This document shows, one piece after another, positions 46,901 to 54,313 of a stretch of 64,000 nt of DNA. Within the stretch, counting starts at the first letter, position 1. Every line of letters starts with the position of its first letter. This stretch comes from Aureliella sp046290675 (lineage in GTDB: Bacteria; Planctomycetota; Planctomycetia; Pirellulales; Pirellulaceae): assembly GCA_046290675.1 (NCBI GenBank), contig JBKAHA010000001.1:806001-870000 (forward strand). The letters are read 5' to 3'. Position numbers and translations under genes: made by a program. Under the pieces are notes generated by a model. It was given only the letters and a program-made list of their open reading frames with translations, ran no database searches and was not told the DNA's origin.

Positions 46901-47257
46901 ACCGACCGAACCCGTGTTAAAGTAACCGTCTGAAACATTGCTCCAGTGGTGCCCAGCATCCTCGGTCTTCCAAACGCCACCACCGGTCGTTCCCATAAAG
47001 TAGGTCTGCGGCTTACCTAGGACACCCGACGCGCATACCGAACGTCCACCACGGAATGGCCCGATGCACCGCAGCTTAACGCATTCCATATACTCGCTCA
47101 GCGACGGTTTGCTGGGCTCAGATGCTGTGACCGACTGTCCAGCAATAAAAACGCAGTCCGTTGCCAGGATCAGGATCGCAGCGAAAGCTGAGCCTGCTTG
47201 AAAGGCGGCTCTCGCGAATGTGGGAAGTGGCATCATTTCTCTTTGATTGTTTAACAT
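43937..47257 (-). CDS. Secreted BNR/VPS10-type beta-propeller protein
   Basis: A 1106-residue exported protein: signal peptide (about residues 15-45), two large beta-propellers made of BNR/Asp-box repeats (SxDxGxTW), for example STDAGKTWRHLG, SVDGGDTWKAIH and TTDYGETWQAIS, and a C-terminal helical region (about 950-1060) with a coiled coil. The family is annotated as WD40/YVTN/BNR repeat or sortilin-like proteins. It is not a sialidase: no catalytic sialidase residues are recognised. It is widespread in planctomycetes and Bacteroidetes. The likely start may be the ATG 21 nt downstream (47236), which AAAGAGA precedes. Function unknown, probably protein or glycan binding. Confidence 0.88.
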   Translation of the reverse strand: MLNNQREMMPLPTFARAAFQAGSAFAAILILATDCVFIAGQSVTASEPSKPSLSEYMECVKLRCIGPFRGGRSVCASGVLGKPQTYFMGTTGGGVWKTEDAGHHWSNVSDGYFNTGSVGAVAVSESHPNVVYVGMGEHAPRGVMTSHGDGVYKSTDAGKTWRHLGLEETEHIARIIIHPDNPDIVFVAAQGALHAPSQQRGIYRSINGGEDWERVHFVNELTGCSELAMDFSNPRVLYATMWEHQRKPWIVISGGEGSGVYKSVDGGDTWKAIHEGLPDEKGKAGIAVARSNPEKIYLLLESDSEEEKGGLFVSGDAGESWSRASDDHRLIQRAWYYTEVFVDPTDEHTVYVLSAPALRSIDGGKNWETLSGTHGDYHDLWINPNDANNMVIANDGGAAITFNQGGSWSRQSNMPTAQFYRLNVDNQFPYRIYAGQQDNSSISIANFEPGSGGISERSWQPSAGGESAFLAFDPDDPRYVMGGSYLGTIEVLDTEAYAGTSIMAAPIQYLGRAARDMKYLYNWNAPIIWSKHEPGTFYHAAQVLLRTRDMGVSWEEVSPDLTRDFDNKQGKGGGPLTVEAVGAENYGTISYVIESPHEKGVIWTGSDDGMVYLTKDGGENWDDVTPPELEECLVNAIEVSPHDAGTAYIATTRYKFGDKRPGLYKTTDYGETWQAISNGIAANAFTRVVREDTGRKDLLFAGTEAGLYASWDGGANWQAMQLNLPVTPILDLLVRHDDLIVATSGRSCWILDDVGLLRQLDHQDESFYLYEPEPAFVSNHGSQLNSSNSEFDGAGRLEGVNPANGVVLYYNLPKLGDGQAAKLEIFDSANNLVREFSSTEVESFQSYAGGPPRPKRLPAEEGLNRFVWDMRYPTLPGIPKAYIEASYRGHKAAPGDYRMRLSVHTVESTEDEKAPNDSNDSKSKEGSKEASVEERTMEVFATIESNPLYGTTSEEYEEMHQFMAEVEATLTEMHELTNRLHKAGKQLVQLRKSIPKGQEFAELRSEAKELQKELTAWDEEMVQRKSKAYDDVENFPNKFTAEYLFMINQAESGLPRLTEAVKQRRAELDSGWKDLRSTGLELLGEKIPALNRRLWSEEIGAIWATE

Positions 47258-47621
47258 GCAGTCGAATGAATTGGCGAAGTGAGGGCGTCTTGTCCAGGCC
47301 TATCGTGCCATGGTAATCGGCTCCCACCAGAGTTTGAATCTGCGCGGTGCCCTAGGAGAAAAATCGCCGACCTTACAAGGGCTCCCCACTGAAGGCCAGG
47401 ATGCAGCGGCCAATGATGCTCGATCCCGCTTGGAATCCCCAAACGGCGGCTTTCGGTTGCGATGGCGCGATCTAGGTTTGGGCCTCGATTGTCGAGACTT
47501 TTTGATTCGCCTGGCCAGCTGCCGGTCCGGTCGCAGGCGGTGGACTCCCGGCAAGGACTTCTAGCATTGCCTCTAGATGGGTGGACTTCGAAACGGACAA
47601 CTTCGATAGAGGACTCGAAAC
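47258..47621. other. Intergenic region upstream of the BNR-protein gene
   Basis: No supportable gene. A small 5-bp hairpin with T-run near 47488 has no gene to terminate. Otherwise featureless. Confidence 0.4.
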
Positions 47622-48086
47622 CTAGCTGCAGCGTGAGTAGATGGTCTCGACAGCCTTAGCCTCGTCCCCGTCAGGTGTCACGTTGAACGCCGTCACACGC
47701 AACTGATCGTCGCTGACAAGCTCATATTCCGTACGCCAGCCCCAAGGCGGATGCCCACCTCCGACATCATAGGTCCCCTTAACATTGAAACCCGCCCCCG
47801 TGGCTTCGCCACTGGAATGCATCACCGCGTAGTTCATATGGAACTCGTCAATCCATGCGGTCTCCATTTTTTCGGTGACGGTGTTGAATACGATCAACTC
47901 CTCACCGACTCGAGGCTTTCCCTGGATACTGCCTTTGTAGGAGTGACGTAGAAATTTCCCGCCCAAGATGGCCTCGATCTCACCAGAAACTTCCGCTTCA
48001 TCAGCCAGTTTATTTGGCTCGAACCAAGTCTGGCATTTACCTGTCCAAGTACCAACAAGACGCTGAAAAAGTGCTTCGTGTGACAT
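47622..48086 (-). CDS. DUF1579-family protein
   Basis: A 154-residue protein of the DUF1579 family, single-domain beta-barrel proteins with HEALFQRLVGTWTGKCQTWFEP at the start, GGKFLRHSYKGSIQGKP in the middle and GTYDVGGGHPPWGWRTEYEL near the end. The ATG at 48086 is chosen because the domain begins there; an in-frame start 144 nt upstream would add 48 residues that look like an unrelated segment. Divergent from the monooxygenase-like gene. Function unknown; related proteins bind lipophilic ligands in calycin-like barrels (inference). Confidence 0.85.
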   Translation of the reverse strand: MSHEALFQRLVGTWTGKCQTWFEPNKLADEAEVSGEIEAILGGKFLRHSYKGSIQGKPRVGEELIVFNTVTEKMETAWIDEFHMNYAVMHSSGEATGAGFNVKGTYDVGGGHPPWGWRTEYELVSDDQLRVTAFNVTPDGDEAKAVETIYSRCS

Positions 48087-48251
48087 GGCCAGTTTTCTCT
48101 TCAACAGAGTCGCAGAATCATAAGTCTTTAGGGCAGGACGAAGATAACACAGAAAGTGGTTTGAAACACATGCCCCAAGTCGCGTGGTAACTTGTTTTGC
48201 GTACCAATGAGACTTTTCTTCAAATTCCATTTACTGATGGCTTAACATTCC

Positions 48252-48617
48252 ATGAGCAGCTCTGAAGCAAAGCTAATTGCGCCGATCCACCACGATTTGC
48301 ATTACGCCGTCATCTTCACGTCACTTCGCAAACCCGATGATGGTGCCGACTATGGCTTAGCCGCAGACCAAATGCTGGAGCTTGCAGCACAGCAAGAAGG
48401 ATTCCTAGGCGTAGAATCAGCCCGAGGGACCGACGGCCTTGGTATTACGGTTTCCTACTGGAAAACTCTAGAAGCCATCGCGGCGTGGCGAAATGTTGCT
48501 GAACATCGAAATGTTCAGCGGCTTGGGCGTGAGCTTTGGTACTCCGCCTTTGCGACGCGAATCTGCGAAGTCAAAAGGTCGTATGACTTCCAATCAAGCG
48601 ACAGTGAGAAGCAATAA
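48252..48617 (+). CDS. Antibiotic biosynthesis monooxygenase (ABM)-type protein
   Basis: A 121-residue dimeric alpha/beta-barrel protein: YAVIFTSLRKPDD, MLELAAQQEGFLGVESARG, GITVSYWKTLEAIAAWRN, then AEHRNVQRLGRELWYSAF. This pattern (G-F-x-G-x-E-S, SYW, WK/R, H) is the ABM family, which acts on quinones or as haem-free monooxygenases, and includes many proteins of unknown substrate. It is a complete, normal-length member. It is divergent from a DUF1579 gene and convergent with a DUF1559 gene. Confidence 0.9.
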   Translation: MSSSEAKLIAPIHHDLHYAVIFTSLRKPDDGADYGLAADQMLELAAQQEGFLGVESARGTDGLGITVSYWKTLEAIAAWRNVAEHRNVQRLGRELWYSAFATRICEVKRSYDFQSSDSEKQ

Positions 48618-48646
48618 ACCAACCGCCGCACCCCTCACTGCCAGCG

Positions 48647-48693
48647 AGCCCATCAGTTTCATCCATCGATAGCTAGCGGCTACCCGATGGGCT
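48647..48693. terminator. Inverted repeat between convergent genes, possible bidirectional terminator
   Basis: AGCCCATC at 48647 pairs perfectly with GATGGGCT at 48686, with a 31-nt loop; CACT and AGTG flank it. It lies between two genes that converge, but no T-run follows, so confidence is low. Confidence 0.3.
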
Positions 48694-48724
48694 GCGCGAG
48701 TGAAATCATTGGACGAGCGTAAGG

Positions 48725-49729
48725 CTACCGAAACGGATTGGCGATCTCTCCGCCAGCACGCGTGCCCATCGCCTGCCAAATCTCACGATCGATGCTCGAT
48801 GAAAAGAAATGTACTGAGCCATCAGCTAAGCCAGAGTTAACTCCGCCAGTGTGATAGCTGCGTGAAGTGACCGCCGCGTAAGTTGGACTCGTCAGCGATT
48901 TGCCTTCTCGCGAAGAATTGAAGTCCACGTCAAAAGTGATACCGTCTTGGACGAATAGAAGACGTGTATTGGGGCTAAATGTGGTCGTAAAGCCACTTTG
49001 GTGAACCCGCCCGTCAACCCATTCTGTGTGCCCGGTAGTCGATTTGAAACTCCCTCCCAACGCGACAGCGTCTTCGGGTGCGAGAGGAGTGGCAGCATTC
49101 GGTGCCGATGGAACGCCTACGTCACGCAGGTAAGGGTTGAACGCTTTCACCTCCGCAAAGGCGAGCGTGTTGCTGGTTCCATCCGAGATACTACCCATCT
49201 TCAATCTTCCATTGGGCACGAATAGTCCAGTGCCGACTTGATTGTTTACCGGATTGAAGATGAACCACTCGCCAAAATTGGCGGCGTAGTTCAGCGGGTA
49301 GTAAGCAAAGTCAGGGTCATGCGACTTGGGTGCCGACCGCAGCTCGTCCTTGGTCTCACTTGGGCACATGTAAGTCGGTACCCGCGTTCTCGCCACATTG
49401 CGCTGCAAACTGTACGGAAGATCCCAGTTGATCAAACGCTGCAAGTTCCCTTGTTCCAACTGAGGCAGAATTCGCGCCTGAACCGACCAAGAACTGGATG
49501 TCAGATCACGGTCGTAGAAGCCGCCGGGTGGAAATCGGCGAAAGGTGTCGTGGTAATTGTGGAGAGCCAATCCCATCTGCTTCAGATTGTTTGAGCAGCT
49601 CATCCTGCGTGCTGCTTCTCGAGCCGCTTGGACAGCGGGCAGCAATAATCCAACAAGGATCCCGATGATGGCAATGACAACCAACAATTCGACCAGAGTA
49701 AACGCAGTTCGAGAACGCAGACGGCGCAT
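48725..49729 (-). CDS. DUF1559 prepilin-like secreted protein (second copy)
   Basis: A 334-residue DUF1559 protein. N-terminus: AFTLVELLVVIAIIGILVG then LLPAVQAAREAARRMSC. C-terminal marker: YHTGGVNSGLADGSVHFF. It is a paralogue of the gene at 25.3-26.4 kb; the first 40 residues are almost identical, the rest is divergent. The ATG is preceded by GGAG at 7 nt. A clear -35/-10 pair and a palindrome near the start of transcription lie upstream. Unlike the other copy it is not followed by a small lipoprotein gene. Confidence 0.95.
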   Translation of the reverse strand: MRRLRSRTAFTLVELLVVIAIIGILVGLLLPAVQAAREAARRMSCSNNLKQMGLALHNYHDTFRRFPPGGFYDRDLTSSSWSVQARILPQLEQGNLQRLINWDLPYSLQRNVARTRVPTYMCPSETKDELRSAPKSHDPDFAYYPLNYAANFGEWFIFNPVNNQVGTGLFVPNGRLKMGSISDGTSNTLAFAEVKAFNPYLRDVGVPSAPNAATPLAPEDAVALGGSFKSTTGHTEWVDGRVHQSGFTTTFSPNTRLLFVQDGITFDVDFNSSREGKSLTSPTYAAVTSRSYHTGGVNSGLADGSVHFFSSSIDREIWQAMGTRAGGEIANPFR

Positions 49730-49816
49730 AGAAGCACTCCAACAAAGTGAAACGGATGCAATCCCGGATCGCTGGCTGGAGTAGCGAACTACTGTGGCTG
49801 GCTAAGGCTATCGCAA

Positions 49817-49833
49817 TTGAGATTCAATCTCAA
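49817..49833 (-). promoter_or_regulatory. Palindrome at the predicted transcription start of the DUF1559 gene
   Basis: TTGAGAT, 3-nt spacer, ATCTCAA, perfect. It begins 6 bp downstream of the -10 box, so it covers the expected +1. It may be an operator or a 5' stem-loop of the mRNA. Confidence 0.45.
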
Positions 49834-49838
49834 AAACA

Positions 49839-49866
49839 AGTATATCCTGCTGCAAATTTATCGCAA
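49839..49866 (-). promoter_or_regulatory. Sigma-70-type promoter of the second DUF1559 gene
   Basis: On the minus strand TTGCGA (49861-49866), 16-bp spacer, TATACT (49839-49844): four and five of six consensus bases. The leader would be about 100 nt. Confidence 0.6.
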
Positions 49867-50179
49867 CGACGCAGGCATAAATTACGAGAAGTGCAATGAC
49901 GGCTGGGCCAAGGCGGCGAAAATTAGCATTCGCCTGGATGGCAAGAAGATCGAGTCCAATCACCGAGTGAGCCGCAAACGAGACCGACATTGCGAAGTCC
50001 AAAGCATCGCTCAAGAAGGTCTTGCTGGCCGCCACTCAAACCTGAAGCGTTCATGCTGCCGCAGCCTAATCGCCAGCGGCAGCACGAAAATCCAATCAAT
50101 TTCCGATTAGACGGTCAGAGTCAGTTTGCCCATCCAATTCGCACCGGGTCGGTCCGCTCCGTCCTCAAGCCTAGGCTCG

Positions 50180-50788
50180 CTATGCGAAGCTGTTGTCAAA
50201 CTTGACTTCAGACAGTGGTAGTTGCCCAGGCTTCGGCCAAGGGTCTTTGGTGCCTTTACCGATCGCAACCATGGGCCCCATGACATGGTCTTCCGGCAAG
50301 CTGACTAGCTTGGCAACTTCGTCGATATCGAATCCGATCATTGGGCAGCTGTCGTATCCGAGCCCCTGGGCTGCGACCATCATTGTCTGCATGGCCATCC
50401 CGATGGATCGTTGAGCTTCATCACGCTGCAACCATTCTCGTCCGTCATGGAATGGCCCCATCCAGCCCACGAGCAAATCGCTGACCTCTTGAGGAGCGTT
50501 GACCCAATAACGTCCTGGATCTTTCTTCCAAGCCATCGTGTCCGCAGTGAAAAGCACCAGTAACGACGCGTCCGTCATTTGAGCCTGATCATTTCCGTAC
50601 TCTTTGCGAATCTTGGCTCGGAGCTCACTGTCGCGCAAGACGATAAAGCGCCAGTGCTGAATATTAAAACTCGTCGGAGCTTGAAGTACCGTCTCGAAGA
50701 GCTTCTGCTCTTCCTCGGCCGTCATTTGATGAGCCGCATCAAAGTGCTTCACTGACCGCCGTTTGTAAATGGCGTCGATAACGTCCAT
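50180..50788 (-). CDS. Nitroreductase-family flavoprotein
   Basis: A 202-residue FMN-dependent oxidoreductase. Family marks: IYKRRSVKHFD with the conserved Arg-Arg-Ser, VLQAPTSFNIQHWRFIVL (FMN-binding S/N-x-Q-x-W), GMAMQTMMVAAQGLGYDSCPMIGFD, and the C-terminal GPMVAIGKGTKDPWPKPGQLPLSEV. Members reduce nitro compounds, quinones or enones with NAD(P)H. It is complete and of usual length. GGGAT lies 6 nt before the ATG. The region upstream holds a symmetric site that could bind a regulator. Confidence 0.93.
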   Translation of the reverse strand: MDVIDAIYKRRSVKHFDAAHQMTAEEEQKLFETVLQAPTSFNIQHWRFIVLRDSELRAKIRKEYGNDQAQMTDASLLVLFTADTMAWKKDPGRYWVNAPQEVSDLLVGWMGPFHDGREWLQRDEAQRSIGMAMQTMMVAAQGLGYDSCPMIGFDIDEVAKLVSLPEDHVMGPMVAIGKGTKDPWPKPGQLPLSEVKFDNSFA

Positions 50789-50833
50789 CGGACATCCCTA
50801 AGAAAAAAGTGGTTTCGGCCCGCACATTTAAGA

Positions 50834-50850
50834 TCCCAAGGTTATTGGGA
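50834..50850. promoter_or_regulatory. Candidate operator upstream of nitroreductase
   Basis: TCCCAA, 5-nt spacer, TTGGGA, perfect, centred 54 bp before the nitroreductase start. No regulator gene is next to it. Confidence 0.4.
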
Positions 50851-50919
50851 AGATTCGGCTGGGCACATCATAACGGGTACTCAGCATCGATTTAGGTCTT
50901 CGCCACGTTGCAAAGAGCC

Positions 50920-50946
50920 AATCGATCTGATCTTAGAATCGATCTG
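50920..50946. repeat. Direct repeat AATCGATCTG upstream of nitroreductase
   Basis: Two perfect copies of AATCGATCTG with a 17-bp period, at 50920-50929 and 50937-50946, about 130 to 160 bp before the nitroreductase start. Confidence 0.7.
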
Positions 50947-51230
50947 CGAATCGTATCGCCATAAACTTGCGAGACAAGTCCGGCTCGACAAACGAATTTC
51001 CGACATGAACGCGGACAGCAGCCGAAACGCTCACTCCCTATCCAAATGAAATACGCAGGGCAAAGGATTTTCTCGGGCGCTGAAGCGCAGCCGGAACTCA
51101 CTACGCTGATGTGTCCAACGTAAGCCTATTCACAAACATTGGATTCAATTGATGTAACTATGGAGAAAAGCAACGCTGTAAACGCAAAAGCCGGCTGCAG
51201 AACGCTCCAAAAAACCATGTTAAGGCGGCA

Positions 51231-52733
51231 TTAATTTTCGAGCCAAACAATCGCCTTTGGAATGCCCTCGTCGATCATCGATTGGTAATGGTCTCCAGAG
51301 GACGCCTGCGAAAACGTGATTGTTTTGCGCAACTCGCGCATGCGGTCCACGAACACCTGTGTATTGCGAAACGGCTCGTTGCTGTCATCGCGCGCGTGGA
51401 ACACGAAAACGGGACACCGAAAAAACGGAGCGACGGTGATTGGCGAGCTCAACTTGACATAGGAGCGAAAACCCGGGAACAGTTGCTCGGCTTCGGGCGG
51501 CATGTCCTTCCCGAGGCGTATCTCGAGATCGGTGATCGGGGCATAAGCAATACACTTTTTGATTCGGCTCTCCTTTGCTGCCAAGAGCAATGACAAGGTC
51601 GCGGCAGAACTATGCCCAGCTGAGTAGATGCGATTGCGATCAACCTGCGGCATCTTCGCTGTTACAAAGTCGACGACTCGGCGACCGTTCATCACGCCTG
51701 CGTCCGCGCGTCGAAAGTCACGAAATCCCTGGCTCAGTTGCTCGGCGTCATTCGGGTCGTTGACGGCTCCGTCGATCGAATACTCGATCACGCACATGCC
51801 AGCATCCAGATAGGGCTGTACCTCGTCGGTGTAAGCCCCCTCTCCGATATCGTTACCATACAAGAGTGGCGTTCCCGCGGGCGCGATCAAAACACACGCA
51901 TACTCCGCTAACGCATCATGGCTAAAGCCAATTGGCAATCGGACGCGTATCCGCATGCCCGGCCCGGGCCGCGCTCCAATCTTAGGTAGCGACATGGTCA
52001 GCGGCCGCCCGGCACGCACACTTGTCGGGAGATCTGGAAGGGCTTGGCTTCCTGTAGGCCGAGTATTGTCGACGCGAATTCGAGGCGACGGTCCAACGAC
52101 ACTATCGGCACGCGCGGGTGTCGCCTGTTGCTTGCCACCAAACAGCATGAGGACGGCGACGATAGCGACGACGCCGAGTATTCCCAATCCACCGACCACG
52201 CCGCCAAGGATCCAAAACAATGAATTGCCAGAAGAGCTTCGCTTTGGAATCGATCTGCGTGGCCTGCTAACTGCGGTTGCTGCCGGCTGAGGAATGGATT
52301 GCCAATCGGCCGCGTTTAACTGATCCAAAGGACCTGAAGCCTGGAACGGATCGGAACTGGAACCAGCGACCGCGCGCTGCGAATTGGGATGCACCGCCTC
52401 GCCCACAGGACGAACTGGTTTCGCCACGGCATTTGCAACTGGTTTTGCAACTGGTTTTGCAACTGGTTTTGCAACCGGGATGGCCTTGGGAGCTCGCCCC
52501 GATTCCAAACCTCCTTTCACTGAGGTCCCACGATTTGCTACCGGTCGCGCTGGCACCGGCTGCGTGCCAGGTGCGGAAGAACTCGAGGCTGGCAAGACAT
52601 GCGGAGAAACGGCACCAGGAATAGGCACCGTCTTTTTGCAAGTTGGACATCGAGCTTGTTTGCCAGCTTGCTCTTGCTTCGCCCTTAGCCGCGTCCCGCA
52701 TTCACAGGCGAATTCGACAAATGAATCCATCAC
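51231..52733 (-). CDS. Membrane-anchored alpha/beta hydrolase with zinc ribbon and KPVA repeats
   Basis: A 500-residue protein. Order: N-terminal zinc ribbon with CECG (10-13) and CPTC; a Pro/Ser/Ala-rich linker with four KPVA units (about 88-105); a transmembrane helix (about 172-197, Gly/Val/Leu-rich); an alpha/beta hydrolase of the prolyl-oligopeptidase type with SAGHSSAATLSLLLAA (nucleophile in GHSSA, where the usual final Gly is Ala), FHARDDSNEP (acid) and SGDHYQSMID (histidine). The zinc ribbon is cytoplasmic and the hydrolase probably periplasmic, so it could link an internal signal to an external activity (inference). The ATG at 52733 is the first of two. Confidence 0.85.
   Translation of the reverse strand: MMDSFVEFACECGTRLRAKQEQAGKQARCPTCKKTVPIPGAVSPHVLPASSSSAPGTQPVPARPVANRGTSVKGGLESGRAPKAIPVAKPVAKPVAKPVANAVAKPVRPVGEAVHPNSQRAVAGSSSDPFQASGPLDQLNAADWQSIPQPAATAVSRPRRSIPKRSSSGNSLFWILGGVVGGLGILGVVAIVAVLMLFGGKQQATPARADSVVGPSPRIRVDNTRPTGSQALPDLPTSVRAGRPLTMSLPKIGARPGPGMRIRVRLPIGFSHDALAEYACVLIAPAGTPLLYGNDIGEGAYTDEVQPYLDAGMCVIEYSIDGAVNDPNDAEQLSQGFRDFRRADAGVMNGRRVVDFVTAKMPQVDRNRIYSAGHSSAATLSLLLAAKESRIKKCIAYAPITDLEIRLGKDMPPEAEQLFPGFRSYVKLSSPITVAPFFRCPVFVFHARDDSNEPFRNTQVFVDRMRELRKTITFSQASSGDHYQSMIDEGIPKAIVWLEN
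52435..52482 (-). repeat. 12-bp tandem repeats encoding KPVA units
   Basis: GCAACTGGTTTT (plus-strand sense) occurs three times perfectly from 52435, then a diverged fourth copy. On the coding strand they encode Lys-Pro-Val-Ala. Confidence 0.93.
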
Positions 52734-52793
52734 TGACTGCCCTGTTACCCTCTAATTTGCCCGAAGCCATCGCAGCATAAGCCAACTGCCTCA

Positions 52794-53945
52794 TCATTTC
52801 GACTGGAAGACCAACTGTAAGAATTGCGGCAGATATTCATCCCGCCAGACCGACCAATTGTGGGAACCTTTGGACTCCACGTACTCGTGATCGACTCCGG
52901 CATCCTTCAGTCCCGCTACAAATTGCTGGTTGCGTTTCAGCAAGAAATCCTTGTCTCCGCAAGCGATCCAAAGGAGCTTCCGTGGGAACTGGTCTCCAGC
53001 TAGCTGTGGAAACTGCTCGAGCAAATTTTTGCCTGACGGTGCCGCAGCACTAAAGGCCCCAACCCAAGCAAATTGGTCCGCATGCCCCAACCCTGTTCTG
53101 AGTGAGTGCCCTCCGCCCATCGACAGCCCAACGATCCCGCGCGCGTCTCGATCCTTCCTGACTCGATAGGTCGACTCGATCAGTGGCAGGAGCTCAGATA
53201 TCAGATCCTCAGCCATCTTGGCATCATTCTTCTCTCCATAGTCGTTGGCACGTTCACCGTACGGTAGAGGCTCGGGATGCCCGTAAGGCATCACAATCAC
53301 CATGGGAGCAATCTTATTGGCGGCGAGCAGGTTATCTGCGATGAGATGAGCTCTCCCAACCTCCGTCCATGCGGTTTGATCGTCTCCAAAACCGTGGAGC
53401 AGGAACAGAACTGGATAAACGCGGTCGAGTTCTCGAGCGTATCCAGGAGGTGTGTAAACAATCGCACTACGGTCACCATCAATCACAGCCGATTGATACG
53501 TATGGTGGTGCAGTGTTCCATGGGGAACTGATTGCAATTCGGTCACCAGAGCGGGCGTTCCAGGCACCTCGACGAGGCTGTCGAGCGAATACCATTTCTT
53601 GATCCATCGATTGTGTGGATCAATGGCCCGAGTGCCGTCCACAAGAAAATGGTATTCGTGAATCCCGGCGGGTAGGGCAGGGGAAGTTGCTTCCCACAAG
53701 CCTTGTTCGCCTTTTTCTAGGGCAACGCGAGCAACTCCCGGAACGCGTGCAATACGTACCTCAACCTGACTCGCCGATGATGATTGAAATCGAAATGTGA
53801 CGCTACCATCTTGATGGACTTGGGGACTTTGAATCCGCTGGCCAAGACAAGGAGCGACAACGGACATCATCGCAACGATGGCCAGAGCGCACTTGGGACG
53901 CATCGCGAAAAATGTTCGTTGGCGGCCGTATCGAAGATTCAACAT
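52794..53945 (-). CDS. Exported esterase with N-terminal E-set domain (enterochelin esterase-like)
   Basis: A 383-residue exported enzyme. Signal peptide (about residues 15-36, ending PCLGQ), an E-set/CBM48-like domain (about 40-130) with VTFRFQSSSASQVEVRI and LPAGIHEYHFLVDGT, then a feruloyl/enterochelin-esterase-type hydrolase with VYPVLFLLHGFGDDQTAW, GIVGLSMGGGHSLRTGL (Ser in GLSMGG), ACGDKDFLL (acid) and GSHNWSVWRDEYLPQF (His). Substrate unknown; the family cuts carboxylic esters of sugars or siderophores. Several in-frame starts exist; the ATG at 53945 is chosen because a signal peptide follows at a natural distance. No ribosome-binding site is clear. Confidence 0.9.
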   Translation of the reverse strand: MLNLRYGRQRTFFAMRPKCALAIVAMMSVVAPCLGQRIQSPQVHQDGSVTFRFQSSSASQVEVRIARVPGVARVALEKGEQGLWEATSPALPAGIHEYHFLVDGTRAIDPHNRWIKKWYSLDSLVEVPGTPALVTELQSVPHGTLHHHTYQSAVIDGDRSAIVYTPPGYARELDRVYPVLFLLHGFGDDQTAWTEVGRAHLIADNLLAANKIAPMVIVMPYGHPEPLPYGERANDYGEKNDAKMAEDLISELLPLIESTYRVRKDRDARGIVGLSMGGGHSLRTGLGHADQFAWVGAFSAAAPSGKNLLEQFPQLAGDQFPRKLLWIACGDKDFLLKRNQQFVAGLKDAGVDHEYVESKGSHNWSVWRDEYLPQFLQLVFQSK

Positions 53946-54313
53946 GAGGATTGCTACTTTCGAAGAGAGGATCCGAAATGTCGCGGCTCGCTCTTGGAAC
54001 CCAAAATTGATGACGAGACCACGCCCCCAACATAGTAACGCATCCAACCATCAGCTGCGGACCATGCACGCGGGGCTAACTAGAGTTCCAATTCGCAAAG
54101 TTGAGTCCAGAGTATCCCAACTCCATCTCTCCGAGCGTGCACGCGCGAAACGAATCGTCGAGAAATCCTGGGGAAGCCGACCACTCCCTGCTACGCTTGG
54201 GCCCGGGGTCGGAGGGGGAAACACCTAAGTTCCAACTCTGATATACCCCGCCATTGCACGAGAATTTCCCTCTGCAAGCGTACAAGTCGTGACAAGGCTA
54301 GATCCGGGTAATC
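53946..54313. other. Intergenic region before the esterase gene
   Basis: No gene supported and no promoter that I trust. It begins with the possible extended N-terminus of the esterase frame (in-frame to 54047). Confidence 0.4.

Larger units (their letters stand above)
49730..50179. other. Intergenic region upstream of the second DUF1559 gene
   Basis: 450 bp; holds the promoter and palindrome listed separately. The remainder toward the nitroreductase stop has no supportable gene; a 97-codon open frame at 49817-50110 overlaps the promoter and has no recognisable sequence. Confidence 0.55.
50789..51230. other. Intergenic region upstream of the nitroreductase gene
   Basis: 442 bp with no supportable gene. 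Besides the palindrome at 50834 and the direct repeat at 50920, I see nothing. No terminator was found for the neighbouring hydrolase gene, which starts farther right and ends at 51231. Confidence 0.45.

Noticed and set aside
47480..47505. Small hairpin with T-run on the plus strand
   Set aside because: Only five pairs with a 3-nt loop, and no plus-strand gene ends before it.
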